Positions 8,960 to 17,718 of a stretch of DNA of 64,000 nt are shown piece by piece (the first letter of the stretch is position 1; every line of letters starts with the position of its first letter). A program made the translations under genes and the position numbers. Source of the stretch: JAOUEA01 sp963762075 (GTDB taxonomy: Bacteria > Actinomycetota > UBA4738 > HRBIN12); the NCBI GenBank assembly GCA_963762075.1, contig CAVXJC010000003.1, positions 124,001 to 188,000 on the forward strand, in the 5' to 3' direction. The notes beneath the pieces are model-generated. The model had not been told where the DNA came from, did not search any database, and saw only the letters and a list, made by a program, of their open reading frames with translations.

Positions 8960-8980
8960 ATTTAGTTAGGCTACGCAAAT
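8960..8980. promoter_or_regulatory. Palindromic operator candidate for the MarR regulator
   Basis: The 21 bases read as ATTT-N3-TAG-N-CTA-N3-AAAT, an inverted repeat with seven-base half-sites (four outer and three inner bases matching). Size and A/T-rich ends fit MarR dimer sites. It lies between the divergent marR-like and ankyrin starts and overlaps a TAGGCT -10-like box (8967-8972) for the plus strand. Binding is inferred, not shown. Confidence 0.65.
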
Positions 8981-9000
8981 AAGACTGCAGGGGGTGCCCC

Positions 9001-9666
9001 ATGGCAAGCACATCCGAGGACTTGTTCGCGGCCATCGAATCGGCCGACGTGGACCGTGTGCGGGGGCTGATCGATGCCGAGCCTGCACTCGCGACATCGC
9101 GGGACGCCGACGGTGTCTCGGCGCTGATGCGAGCGCGCTACCGGTTCGACGATGCGCTGGTCGACGCGGTTCGTGCCCGCGTGCCGGTGCTCGATCCGTT
9201 CGAGGCGGCGGCGTTCGGCGACGTGCGGCGTCTGGGGGAGCTGGTGGCCGCCGACTCGGCATCGGTCGATGCGCGGAGCGCCGATGGGTTCACCCCGCTG
9301 CACCTCGCAGCGTTCTTCGGCCACGTCGACGCTGCGCGCATCCTCATGGCCCATGGAGCCGACGTGGATGCGCGCGGGACCGGCTGGATGACGGGCACCG
9401 CCTTGCACTCGGCGGCGAGCGCGAGGCATGCGGAAGTCGTCGGATCGCTGCTGGAGGCTGGGGCCGATCCGAGCGCCCGGCAGTCGGGCGGTTGGATCCC
9501 GCTGCACGCGGCGGCCCGAAACGGTGACTCCGTGAGCGTGGCACTCCTGCTCGCGGCGGGCAGCGATCCAGCCGCCGTCAACGACGAGGGCATGAGCGTG
9601 CTCGAGATGGCCCAGCAGAGCGGTGACGAGGAAGCGACCGCGATGGTCGAGGCAGCCCTCCGCTAG
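9001..9666 (+). CDS. Ankyrin-repeat protein
   Basis: A 221-residue protein made of ankyrin repeats. The clearest units are DGFTPLHLAAFFGHVDAARI, GTALHSAASARHAEVVGSLL and WIPLHAAARNGDSVSVALLL. A first degenerate unit (LFAAIESADVDRVRGLIDAE) and a final one (EGMSVLEMAQQSGDEEATAM) are also present. There is no signal peptide or membrane segment, so it is probably a cytosolic protein-protein interaction module. The ATG at 9001 follows an AGGGGGT ribosome-binding site. Its divergent position to the marR-like gene across a palindrome suggests it is a target of that regulator. Its partner is unknown. Confidence 0.85.
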   Translation: MASTSEDLFAAIESADVDRVRGLIDAEPALATSRDADGVSALMRARYRFDDALVDAVRARVPVLDPFEAAAFGDVRRLGELVAADSASVDARSADGFTPLHLAAFFGHVDAARILMAHGADVDARGTGWMTGTALHSAASARHAEVVGSLLEAGADPSARQSGGWIPLHAAARNGDSVSVALLLAAGSDPAAVNDEGMSVLEMAQQSGDEEATAMVEAALR

Positions 9667-9696
9667 CGTCCTCGATCGTCTGATTCTCGTGCGTGA

Positions 9697-10782
9697 TCAG
9701 GCGCCCGGATAGCCGGCGAACTCGTACTGCTGGGCTTCGGAGTCGCAGGGGTTGCCGCGGCCGAAGGTGACATGTCCCTCTGTGACGTCGGCGACGCACC
9801 AGAAGACCGTCTTCACGTCGGCGGCGCCGAACTCGGGGTGGCGACAGATCGAGTCGGGTCTGGTCTCGTGATCGCTCAGGATCTCGCGCATCACTCCGGG
9901 CGTGACCGAGCCGGGAGCCTGCGCCGCGATCAGCTCACGAGCCCGCCCGTATCGGATCGCCGAATGAGAGGCGTACTCGGGATCGCCCTCGAACGACAGC
10001 ATGCGATCGCAGACGTAATGGTTCGTGTGCACGAGGTGTCCGTCGTCGTCGAGCCCGGTGACCTCGGCCTCGGTGGCGCTTCCCTCGACATCGGCGACGC
10101 CGCCGTCGACGCTCGTGAGCACGTTGTTGTAGCTCGAGGCGCGATCCGGCCGCAGCGACATCGACACCATCTCATCGAGCGAACGAGCACGCATCATCTC
10201 GAGCACCTGGTGCGACCGGGAGATGCCGAGCCGCTCGTCATTGGGGGAGAGCTCGTTGCCGGTGAGCGAGAGTCCGGCGGAGTTCCAGCCGACGCTCAGC
10301 CACGGCACGCCGCCGAGTTGGAAGATGGTCGGATCGCCGTCGACCCGCTTCTCGATGCCCACGATGTGCTCCTCGGCAGAGGGGCGCAGATCGTTGGTGT
10401 GCCCGACGAGCAGATGGCCGTCTGCGGTCGCTCTCGGGCCCGCGACGATGTCGCTGCATCTGCCCTGTGTCACCTTCCGGCGGGGCTCGTACCAGAGTTC
10501 CTCGATCGAGGCGGCGAAGAACATCAGGGGGTCGAGTCCAGCGGCTTCCGCGATGCCGTCGAGCTCGTCGACGAGCCAGGGCAGGCGGGGTTCCGTGAAC
10601 GCGCGGTACTCGCGTGCGAGCTCTCGTTGCTCTTCGACGGTGCGGCCGGCGGGCAGATCCTCCACGGCAGCCGCCGCCTCGGCGTGCAGCCGGTCTCGTG
10701 TGGCTTCTCCGAGCTGACGACCGGCCTCTCGGTGGGTGGGCGCCGAGATGCGGATGATCTCGATGTGGGGTGGAGGCGTCAC
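9697..10782 (-). CDS. C45-family autoproteolytic acyltransferase/hydrolase
   Basis: About 361 residues, similar to the acyl-CoA:6-aminopenicillanate acyltransferase (C45) group of Ntn hydrolases. These self-cleave to expose an N-terminal Cys and then hydrolyse or transfer amides. The likely cleavage nucleophile is Cys109 in QGRCSDIVAGP, followed by LLVGHTNDL and the substrate-site region GGVPWLSVGWNSAGL. The start is the GTG at 10782, which overlaps the aminotransferase stop as GTGA; longer frames run into that gene. The tight coupling suggests a shared pathway in which an amino group made by the aminotransferase is acylated or freed from an amide. No signal peptide is seen. Substrate unknown. 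Confidence 0.78.
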   Translation of the reverse strand: MTPPPHIEIIRISAPTHREAGRQLGEATRDRLHAEAAAAVEDLPAGRTVEEQRELAREYRAFTEPRLPWLVDELDGIAEAAGLDPLMFFAASIEELWYEPRRKVTQGRCSDIVAGPRATADGHLLVGHTNDLRPSAEEHIVGIEKRVDGDPTIFQLGGVPWLSVGWNSAGLSLTGNELSPNDERLGISRSHQVLEMMRARSLDEMVSMSLRPDRASSYNNVLTSVDGGVADVEGSATEAEVTGLDDDGHLVHTNHYVCDRMLSFEGDPEYASHSAIRYGRARELIAAQAPGSVTPGVMREILSDHETRPDSICRHPEFGAADVKTVFWCVADVTEGHVTFGRGNPCDSEAQQYEFAGYPGA

Positions 10783-12137
10783 GAGGTCAGCTCCACGATG
10801 AGCGAGCCGAACGCATCGACGTAGACGTCGACGTCGCCCTCGGTCGCCGGGACGGAGCACGTCGGGCCTGCGCCGATGATGGCTTCCCAGATGCCGCGGT
10901 TCGCGAGGTAGACCCGCATCAAGCGCCGCAGCGGCACATCGAGCGTCTCGTAGGCCTCGTCGGCGCTTCGAGGCATCGACGGCGCGAACGTGTAGCCGGA
11001 GCGCGGCCAGAAGCGGTGGGTCGTCCACGGCAGGCCGACCCTGGAGATCGTGGCCTCGATGCCGTCGGCGAGGCGCCCGCCGAGCGCGTGTGTGTGCGCG
11101 TAGGCGTAGGACGTGAGCACCTCGTCCAAGGTCGCCCTCGAGGCTGCCATCGAGAGCGGGTTACCGAACAGCGTGCCGCCGGTCGCGACCGTCGGCTTCT
11201 CGTCGTCACGTCCGGCCGGGCGGCGAAGCGTCTCGGCCACCTCGTCGGTCATGCCGTAGGTTCCGAGCGGTATGCCGCCCGCGATCGACTTCCCGAGGGT
11301 GATCATGTCCGGCTCGAGCTCCCACATCGCGGTGAGCCCACCCGGGCCCACGACATGCGTGTGGGTCTCGTCGTAGCTGAGCAACGTGCCGGTCTCGCGG
11401 GTCGCCACGCGGAGCGCCTCGTGGAAGCCGGCCTCGGGCACGAGCAGCCCGACCGAGTTCGTGAGCACGGGCTCGGTCATCACGATCGCGATCTCTCGGG
11501 TCTCGAGCGCCGTTCGCACGGCCTCGACGTCGTTGAACGACACCATGACGACGTTGCGGGTGACGTCGCTCGGCAGCCCGGCTTCCTCGGCGACGAGCTC
11601 GCCACCCTCGAGCTCGACCAGCGCCTCGTCGAGGTGGCCGTGATACTTGCCGTGGAAGAACAGCACCTTCTCGCGCCCCGTCGCAACGCGGGCCACCCGG
11701 ATCGACTCGATGTTGGCGTGCGTGGCACTCAGCGTGAACTGCCACTGAGGAAGTCCGAAGCGCCGGCCCAGCTCGGTCGCGACCCAGATGGAATCCTCGC
11801 TCGGCAGCATGAACTGCGAGCCGGCGGCCATGCGTCGCGAGACCGCTTCGACCACCGGGTCGGGACCGTATCCCGTGAACATGGACATGTCGGCGATGTT
11901 GAAATCGACGTACTCGTTGCCGTCGATGTCGCGGAACCTGGCGCCCTTGGCGTCGTCGACCCACAGCGGCGGGTGATCGTAGGACGTTCGGAGCCACGAC
12001 ATGGGCACGCCGTTGGGCATGACCTGCTCGGCGCGATGCCAGGCCTCACTGCAACCCGGATGGGTCTGGGCGAAGTAGGCGTCCTCTCGAGTCTTGAGCT
12101 CCTGGACCTTCGCGGAGTCGATACCGTGTGCGCCCAT
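10779..12137 (-). CDS. Class III PLP aminotransferase (GSA-aminomutase-like)
   Basis: A 452-residue fold-type I, class III PLP enzyme. The cofactor Asp256 is in SYDETHT and the Schiff-base Lys283 in TLGKSIAGGIPLG. Overall layout resembles glutamate-1-semialdehyde 2,1-aminomutase, but the gene does not lie among haem genes, and the sequence MPNGVPMSWLR is typical of the wider GSAM-like aminotransferases. It is the first gene of a coupled pair with the C45 hydrolase-like gene. I therefore read it as an aminotransferase of secondary or amino-alcohol metabolism rather than HemL; that choice is inference. Confidence 0.8.
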   Translation of the reverse strand: MGAHGIDSAKVQELKTREDAYFAQTHPGCSEAWHRAEQVMPNGVPMSWLRTSYDHPPLWVDDAKGARFRDIDGNEYVDFNIADMSMFTGYGPDPVVEAVSRRMAAGSQFMLPSEDSIWVATELGRRFGLPQWQFTLSATHANIESIRVARVATGREKVLFFHGKYHGHLDEALVELEGGELVAEEAGLPSDVTRNVVMVSFNDVEAVRTALETREIAIVMTEPVLTNSVGLLVPEAGFHEALRVATRETGTLLSYDETHTHVVGPGGLTAMWELEPDMITLGKSIAGGIPLGTYGMTDEVAETLRRPAGRDDEKPTVATGGTLFGNPLSMAASRATLDEVLTSYAYAHTHALGGRLADGIEATISRVGLPWTTHRFWPRSGYTFAPSMPRSADEAYETLDVPLRRLMRVYLANRGIWEAIIGAGPTCSVPATEGDVDVYVDAFGSLIVELTS

Positions 12138-12179
12138 GGAAGTAGGTCTACCAGGTCTCCGTATGCCGGTGGCGATGGT

Positions 12180-13418
12180 TCACCGGCCCACCGCGAGGAG
12201 CGTCCCGTCTTCGGCCCCGGCGATAACGGCGTCCGCCGTCATCAGGGCAGGGGTGAGTGCCGTGGATCCGAGTTCCAGGACCGTGACGGGTAGGCACGGG
12301 CCGGTGGTGCTCGACGGGTCGCAGGCCAGGTCGACGATGCTGGCCGTGCCGCTCGTCGAGGTCACCAGGGCTGTATCGCCGTCGACGACCGCGCCCAGCA
12401 ACGGGGTCGCGGCGACGTCGTATGAAGCGGTCGGTTCACAACGTGCGTCGTCGCACGTGGAGGAGAACACCCACAGCCGTCCGTCGGTGCCCGCGACGAG
12501 CACCCGTCCGTCGGCGAGGATCGGAGCGCTGAGGGCGCCGGTCGCGAGCCCGCCGTCCGTCGCGAAATGCGCACGCCAGGTCGGCTCACAACGGCCGGTG
12601 CACGACGTGGAGAACGCGAGGAGCCTGCCTCGCGCCACCGTGAAGGCGGATCCGTCGTCGATCGCGACCGAGGTCGCCCGGCCGTCGAAACGCGCGGTCC
12701 ATACCGGCTCGCAATCGGTGCCGCAGACGGCCGGGTAGGCCGACACGCCTCCTCGCTTCGACGAGGAGCCAACGATCACGAGGCCGTCCCCGAGCGCGGG
12801 AGGGCCTTCGGCCGGACGCCCGGGCACATCGGCGCTCCAGGCGGGGGTGCATTCGAGTCCCTCCGTGGCGCATCCCACGGGGAAGGCGTACAGCTCATCG
12901 GACGTGACATAGACGAGGTCGAAGTTGGCGACCGGCTGCGAGACCCTGCCCTCACCCGCGACTCCGGCCCATTCCGGGGTGCAGCCTTCACCGCCGCACG
13001 TCGCGGCGAACGCATACAGCCGGCCGTCGGCCGAGCCCGAGAAGATCCTCTCGTCGCTGAACAGTGGCACCGACAGGGGACCGTCGGAGACGACGTTGCG
13101 CCACCGCGGCGGGCACCGGCCTGCGACGGTGACGCACGAGAAGGGGAAGACCGTGAGATCGTCGCTCGCGACGTAGAGGCGGTTCTCCTCGATCGCGAGG
13201 CCGGTGATGGAGCTGCCGAGGCTCGCGGTCCAGGCGGTAGTCGCGATCCCGCTCGGCGTGGGGCGCCCGGGTTCGCGGACCGCCGCTTGCAGCACGCGGA
13301 TCGCGCCGCCGATGACCATCAGACCCAACGCGGTGGCGAGCATCACGACGCCGACACGCGTCACCACATGGCGATGAAGCCGCAGGTTCGCTTTGAGGCG
13401 GCTGAACACGACGTCCAT
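12180..13418 (-). CDS. Membrane-anchored seven-repeat beta-propeller with paired cysteines
   Basis: About 412 residues when started at the ATG at 13418; the open frame upstream overlaps the PAP2 gene and is not used. A basic N terminus (SRLKANLRLHRHVVTR) is followed by one membrane helix (about residues 22-42), so the rest should lie outside the cell. It folds as a PQQ-like propeller. Seven repeats each end in an aromatic-x-x-Cys, a short gap, then usually Cys-x-Pro-x-Trp, for example LYAFAATCGGEGCTPEW, VSAYPAVCGTDCEPVW and LLAFSTSCTGRCEPTW. The cysteine pairs probably form one disulphide per blade. No enzyme motif is seen. Function unknown. Confidence 0.72.
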   Translation of the reverse strand: MDVVFSRLKANLRLHRHVVTRVGVVMLATALGLMVIGGAIRVLQAAVREPGRPTPSGIATTAWTASLGSSITGLAIEENRLYVASDDLTVFPFSCVTVAGRCPPRWRNVVSDGPLSVPLFSDERIFSGSADGRLYAFAATCGGEGCTPEWAGVAGEGRVSQPVANFDLVYVTSDELYAFPVGCATEGLECTPAWSADVPGRPAEGPPALGDGLVIVGSSSKRGGVSAYPAVCGTDCEPVWTARFDGRATSVAIDDGSAFTVARGRLLAFSTSCTGRCEPTWRAHFATDGGLATGALSAPILADGRVLVAGTDGRLWVFSSTCDDARCEPTASYDVAATPLLGAVVDGDTALVTSTSGTASIVDLACDPSSTTGPCLPVTVLELGSTALTPALMTADAVIAGAEDGTLLAVGR

Positions 13419-13435
13419 CGTGCCGCAGCCTGGGG

Positions 13436-14155
13436 TCAGGTGTCTCGCGGGGCAGAGGTAGCGGCTGCAGACGCCTCGGCGCGTCGCTTGATGTGGGCCG
13501 TCTGCACGATGCCGGCCGCGAGCAGCATGCATCCGGCACCGAGGAGCGACCCCGCGATCACGTCGCTCAACCAGTGATGGTCGACCACCGTTCGCGAGAG
13601 GGCCATCAGCACGGTCCACGCGAAAGCGGCGGCGTACCAACCACGACGCCGCCCGAACGGGCTCGTCATCACGAGCACGAGCCCGGTCGCGACCTGCGCG
13701 GCGGTCTTGGCGTGGGCGCTCGGGAACGCCGTGAACGGGTTGGCAGGGTCGATCGGCGTCGGCCGTTCCCGGGCGACGCCCGGCTTCAGCACGGCGGTGA
13801 GCGCGTCGGCGATGAGCCAGCCGAGTAGCCACGCGGCGAGATCCCACCGGCGCCGCCGGAACCCGAGCCAGGCCGCGACGGCGATGCGCAGCGGCACCAT
13901 GATCCAGGCCCCGCCCACCTGCTCGAACAGCTCGCCGAGCCGGCGCGTCCACCCGGGCCAGGTGAGCACTCGACGGCGCCACGCATCGTCGAGCGACTGG
14001 AGGAAGGGTGGCGTGGCGGTGTCGGTCGCGACCACGATCGTGAGAGCCGCGACGCTCGCGAGCATGGCGAGAGCGACGAGGGTGGTGCGACGCGGGTGCC
14101 GGACGAGGTCGCCGTCGTCGCGGACCGTCACGTGACCGTCGGACTCATCGTGCAC
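13436..14155 (-). CDS. PAP2-family membrane phosphatase
   Basis: A 239-residue integral membrane phosphatase of the PAP2 superfamily, likely acting on a lipid phosphate or undecaprenyl pyrophosphate at the outer face of the membrane. The three catalytic motifs are all present: KPGVARERP, PSAH within TAFPSAHAKTA, and SRTVVDHHWLSDV. Hydrophobic helices flank them (TTLVALAMLASVAALTIVVA near the N terminus and LLGAGCMLLAAGIV near the C terminus). The gene follows in the same direction upstream of the propeller gene, 17 bases apart, so they may be cotranscribed. The start could also be an internal GTG eight residues later. Confidence 0.86.
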   Translation of the reverse strand: MHDESDGHVTVRDDGDLVRHPRRTTLVALAMLASVAALTIVVATDTATPPFLQSLDDAWRRRVLTWPGWTRRLGELFEQVGGAWIMVPLRIAVAAWLGFRRRRWDLAAWLLGWLIADALTAVLKPGVARERPTPIDPANPFTAFPSAHAKTAAQVATGLVLVMTSPFGRRRGWYAAAFAWTVLMALSRTVVDHHWLSDVIAGSLLGAGCMLLAAGIVQTAHIKRRAEASAAATSAPRDT

Positions 14156-14247
14156 GCGCCGAACGATAGCCGGGTGGAACGCTCGAGCGTGTCACAGGTG
14201 CTGGTTACGGTCGAGGAGCTTCTTCCCCGACCCGAAGGGAGCTCATC

Positions 14248-15264
14248 GTGACCGAGCAGATCGGCATCGTGCTGTTCGCCGTCGTGTGTGGCTTCGTCGC
14301 CGGTGTGCTGGTGGCTGGCCGGCGGCCGATCGCGGGAGCGGTCGGCGATCCAGACCTGACGGCTCGCGCTGCCGCGAACGCTCGCATGGAAGCGCGGCTC
14401 GACGTGCAGGCGGCGGAGCTTCGCCGCCTCGCCGATACTGCAGCCGCGCGCGATCTTGCGGGCGAGCAGGTTCGTGCTGGCGTCGACGGGGCCCGCCGGG
14501 CGTTGCACGAGCTGACCGTGCGAGAGCAGGAACGCCGCGAGGGCGACGCAGAGCATCGGCAGGTGATCCGCCGCCTCTCGACCGTGCTCGCCGGGGGTGC
14601 GTCGAAAGGTCGCGCCGGCGAGCACGTGTTGCGCGACCATCTCGCTGCGCTGCCGCCCTCGATGCTCGTGACCGACTTCCGTGTCGGAGGGAAGGTGGTG
14701 GAGTTCGGCCTGCTGCTCTCCGACGGCCGGCGCCTTCCGATCGACTCCAAGTGGTCGGCGCTCGCCGAGCTCGAAGCCCTCGAGGCGGCAACCGATGTTG
14801 TCGAGCGTGACGCCTGCGCACGGGCCGTCGAGAAGGCGGTCACCCTCCGGGCCAAAGAAGTCGCGCAGTACCTCGACCCGGCAGTGACCGCGCCGGTCGC
14901 CGTCGCCGCGGTCCCCGATGCGGCCTATGTGGTGCTTCGCCGCGCGCACGCCGACGCGTATCGCCACGGCGTCGTGATCGTCCCGTACTCCTCGGCCCTG
15001 CCGATCGTGCTGTTCCTGTACTCGCTCGTGCAGCGCTTCGGCGACGCCGCCGACGTGCAGGCGAGCCTTGCCGAGATCGGCGGTGTGCTCGACTCCCTCG
15101 AAGCGGTCGTCGAGAACCGATTCGCGCGCGCGGGGACGATGATCGCCAACGGGGCCGAGGAGTTCCGTTCGCAGCTCGGCAAGGCCCGCGGCTCGATCGC
15201 GCGCGCCCGCGCCGCCTCGCCCGAGGGGGCCGAGGAAGCCGGACAGCTCTCGGTCGTCCGCTAA
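14248..15264 (+). CDS. RmuC-family DNA recombination protein
   Basis: A 338-residue protein of the RmuC family, which limits DNA inversions and contains a nuclease-like core. A single N-terminal hydrophobic segment (about residues 5-26) is followed by a helical region rich in Glu and Arg, likely coiled coil. Then comes the RmuC core with GRAGEHVLRDHLAALP, VVEFGLLLSDGRRLPIDSKW and the AYVVLRRAHADAYRHGVVIV segment. The DGR...IDSKW motif matches the family's catalytic-like region. The GTG at 14248 is preceded by GAAGGGAG. It is divergent from the PAP2 gene. Assignment to the family is good; activity is not established for most members. Confidence 0.8.
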   Translation: MTEQIGIVLFAVVCGFVAGVLVAGRRPIAGAVGDPDLTARAAANARMEARLDVQAAELRRLADTAAARDLAGEQVRAGVDGARRALHELTVREQERREGDAEHRQVIRRLSTVLAGGASKGRAGEHVLRDHLAALPPSMLVTDFRVGGKVVEFGLLLSDGRRLPIDSKWSALAELEALEAATDVVERDACARAVEKAVTLRAKEVAQYLDPAVTAPVAVAAVPDAAYVVLRRAHADAYRHGVVIVPYSSALPIVLFLYSLVQRFGDAADVQASLAEIGGVLDSLEAVVENRFARAGTMIANGAEEFRSQLGKARGSIARARAASPEGAEEAGQLSVVR

Positions 15265-15305
15265 GCGAGGCCGTTGGTTGCGCGAGGGTGTGCCAAGCTT
15301 CCCAC

Positions 15306-15644
15306 ATGGATTTCGACGAAGCGTTGATGAAGCTCGGTTTCGCGCCGAGCCAAGAGAGGGCGTTCACGGCTCGGGGAACGAAGCGCTTCGACGCAAGGCC
15401 AAATGCGTTCATGACGTACACGGTGTACGCGCACGACGACGGCACCGCGATCTTCAGCTGGGAGTTCGCGCTCGGCGACTTCCTCGCCGGAAAGGGATTG
15501 CAGGTCGGATCCGACGAAGCATTGAACCAGTTCGTCTTCCCGCGTGAGGACCTGCGCGGTGTGCAGAGCGGCGCATGGCTCGTCACAGCCGTGGAGCAGA
15601 CCGAGGCGATGCTCTCGACGATCCGCTTCGACCGGCCGGGTTGA
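15306..15644 (+). CDS. Hypothetical protein
   Basis: A soluble protein of 112 residues that I do not recognise. It begins MDFDEALMKLGFAPSQER at the ATG at 15306; an in-frame start 18 bases upstream is possible but less natural. The sequence has a mixed alpha/beta appearance with aromatic strands (MTYTVYAHDDGTAIFSWEF) and no signal peptide, membrane helix or cysteine. A phenylalanine-rich pattern and the ending TEAMLSTIRFDRPG suggest a small single domain. It stands between the rmuC-like gene and the GH114-like gene, all on the plus strand, with no strong link to either. Confidence 0.6.
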   Translation: MDFDEALMKLGFAPSQERAFTARGTKRFDARPNAFMTYTVYAHDDGTAIFSWEFALGDFLAGKGLQVGSDEALNQFVFPREDLRGVQSGAWLVTAVEQTEAMLSTIRFDRPG

Positions 15645-15704
15645 ACCGCCGTCTCCGACTGGGGGCGGTAAGGCGATGCCGGTCCGCAGCCGATACCGGT
15701 CGTG

Positions 15705-16514
15705 ATGCGACGATTCCCCCTCGCGCTGTGCCTTGCCTTCATCTGCGCGATGCCGAGTATGGCGTTCGCCAACACAGGAGCGCCCGAACTCCCCGCGCCG
15801 GTGTCTTGCCCGGGCTGCTGGGTGCCTGCGATCGAGACGAGCTGGCAATGGCAACTGCAGGGGCCGATCGACACATCGTTCGATGTCGACATGTACGACG
15901 TCGATGGGTTCGAGGTGACGAGGGGCACGGTGAGTGATCTGCACGCCGACGGCAGCATGGTGGTCTGCTACATCAGCGCGGGCTCGTGGGAGCGTTGGCG
16001 TCCCGACGCTGGCCGGTTCCCAGATCGTGTGCTCGGACGGTCCAACGGTTGGCCAGGGGAGCGCTGGCTCGATGTACGCCGCCTCGCAGCGCTGCGCCCG
16101 ATCATGGAACGCCGGCTCGACATGTGCGCGCGCAAGGACTTCGACGCGGTCGAGTTCGACAACGTCGACGGGCATGCGAATCGGACCGGGTTCGAACTGA
16201 GCGGTGCGGATCAGCTTCGCTACAACGTGTTCCTGGCGAACGCGGCGCATCGCCGAGGGATGACAGCGTTGCTGAAGAACGACCTGGGCCAGATCCGCAG
16301 GCTGCTGCCGTACTTCGACGCGGCCCTCAACGAACAGTGCCACCAGTACAACGAATGCGGTCGTCTCGACGCATTCGTCGAGTCCGGCAAGGCGGTGTTC
16401 GGTGTCGAGTACAAGCTCGACGCTACGGAGTTCTGCGACGAGGCCAACTCGCACGACTTCAACTTCCTGCAGAAGCGGTTCGCGCTCGGCGCGTGGCGGG
16501 TTGCCTGCCGCTGA
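15705..16514 (+). CDS. Secreted GH114-like endo-alpha-1,4-polygalactosaminidase
   Basis: About 269 residues with a Sec signal peptide (residues 1 to about 23, ending near SMAFANTG), so it is exported. The mature part matches the glycoside-hydrolase 114 TIM barrel. The strand MVVCYISAGSWERWRPD and the acidic strand DFDAVEFDNVDGH carry the conserved Asp/Glu residues, and ALLKNDLGQI follows. Family members cleave alpha-1,4-polygalactosamine or related exopolysaccharides. Cys residues in SCPGCW and ECGR/CRL may form disulphides. The ATG at 15705 is preferred over the adjacent GTG at 15702. Family call is good; the true polysaccharide is not known. Confidence 0.78.
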   Translation: MRRFPLALCLAFICAMPSMAFANTGAPELPAPVSCPGCWVPAIETSWQWQLQGPIDTSFDVDMYDVDGFEVTRGTVSDLHADGSMVVCYISAGSWERWRPDAGRFPDRVLGRSNGWPGERWLDVRRLAALRPIMERRLDMCARKDFDAVEFDNVDGHANRTGFELSGADQLRYNVFLANAAHRRGMTALLKNDLGQIRRLLPYFDAALNEQCHQYNECGRLDAFVESGKAVFGVEYKLDATEFCDEANSHDFNFLQKRFALGAWRVACR

Positions 16515-16635
16515 CCGCCCCGTCGGTCCGTGGTGCACGCCTCGCAACGTGCCCCTCCGCGCGACTCGGCGACGATCCACTGCGAAGAACCCTCGAGGGC
16601 CTCGGTTCGCCTCGGTAGTCATCCTCATGCGAAGT

Positions 16636-16651
16636 GTGCATACTTATGCAC
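16636..16651. promoter_or_regulatory. ARG-box-like palindrome over the argC start
   Basis: GTGCATACTTATGCAC has perfect seven-base arms around a central CT. Its A/T-rich core and spacing resemble ArgR operators (ARG boxes). It ends one base before the argC ATG, so ArgR bound there would cover the -10 region (CATACT, 16639-16644) and the start codon. The argR gene lies in this same cluster, which supports autogenous control. Confidence 0.72.
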
Positions 16652-16652
16652 C

Positions 16653-17705
16653 ATGGGGGAGGGTCTGCGGGCTGCTGTGCTCGGGGCTTCCGGCTATGCC
16701 GGGGGCGAGCTCGTGCGCCTGCTCGCCGATCACGGCCACGCCGATGTGACGTTCCTCGGTGCCAAGGACTCGGCGGGCACGTCGCTGGCGGACGTGCATC
16801 CGCATCTGGCCTCGCTACCGATCGCCGCGCAGTTGCTCGCGCCGATCGACGCCCGGTCGGTCGCCGAGACCGTAGATCTTGCGTTCTGCTCGCTTCCCAA
16901 CGGGGCGAGCTCGAAGCTCGTGCCGTCGCTGCTCGAGGCGGGCATCCGCGTGATCGACCTGGCAGGGGACTTCCGGCTTCCGGCCGAGGCCTATCCCGAA
17001 TGGTACGGGTTCGATCATCCATCGCCCGCGCTGCTCGAGAAGGCGATCTACGGCATCCCCGAGCTCTTCGGCGCACAGGTCGCCGGGGCGGAGCTCGTCG
17101 CGAATCCCGGCTGCTACGCGACCGCGGCGATACTCGGCCTCGCGCCTCTGCTCCGTGCAGGTCTGATCGAGGGGGATGCGATCCGCGTCGACGGGAAGAC
17201 GGGACTCTCGGGCGCCGGGAGGGCCGCCACCGAGCCGGCACTCTACGCCTCGACCGAGGAGAGTCTGCGGCCCTACCGTGCGCCGCGGCATCAGCACACG
17301 CCGGAGATCGAGCGGGGGTTGGAGCTCGCGACCGGGGTCGCGCTGCCCGTGCTGTTCGTGCCCCATCTCGTCCCGGCTACGCGCGGGGTGTTGACCACGG
17401 GCTACGCCACGCTCGCCGAAGGGGTGACGACCGAGGTCTTGACCGAGGCACTGACGGCCGCCTACGCGGGTCACGTGTTCGTGCGGGTGATGGCACCCGG
17501 CGGCATGGCCGACTCGAAGCGCACGCGCGGCACGAACGTGATCGAGCTGCAGGCGGTGGCCGACGCTCGCACCGGCACCGCGATCGTCGTCGGCGCTCTG
17601 GACAACCTCGTCAAGGGTGCTGCCGGCCAGGCCGTCCAGAACATGAACCTCGTGCTCGGACTCGAGGAATCCGAAGGCCTCCCGACCCTGGCGGCATACC
17701 CGTGA
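16653..17705 (+). CDS. argC: N-acetyl-gamma-glutamyl-phosphate reductase
   Basis: ArgC, 350 residues, reduces N-acetylglutamyl phosphate to the semialdehyde with NADPH in arginine synthesis. The dinucleotide motif GASGYAGGEL is at about residues 11-20. The catalytic cysteine is in VANPGCYATAAIL, and the downstream GKTGLSGAGRAATEPALYA and RHQHTPEIE motifs are typical. The ATG at 16653 has no Shine-Dalgarno sequence and lies just after the ARG-box palindrome, so the transcript may be leaderless. It is the first gene of argCJBDRGH, with argJ starting 13 bases after its stop. Confidence 0.95.
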   Translation: MGEGLRAAVLGASGYAGGELVRLLADHGHADVTFLGAKDSAGTSLADVHPHLASLPIAAQLLAPIDARSVAETVDLAFCSLPNGASSKLVPSLLEAGIRVIDLAGDFRLPAEAYPEWYGFDHPSPALLEKAIYGIPELFGAQVAGAELVANPGCYATAAILGLAPLLRAGLIEGDAIRVDGKTGLSGAGRAATEPALYASTEESLRPYRAPRHQHTPEIERGLELATGVALPVLFVPHLVPATRGVLTTGYATLAEGVTTEVLTEALTAAYAGHVFVRVMAPGGMADSKRTRGTNVIELQAVADARTGTAIVVGALDNLVKGAAGQAVQNMNLVLGLEESEGLPTLAAYP

Positions 17706-17718
17706 GCCGGCTGATCAC

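Noticed and set aside
10770..12293. A 507-residue plus-strand frame opposite the aminotransferase
   Set aside because: Shadow of the class III aminotransferase; composition typical of antisense translation.
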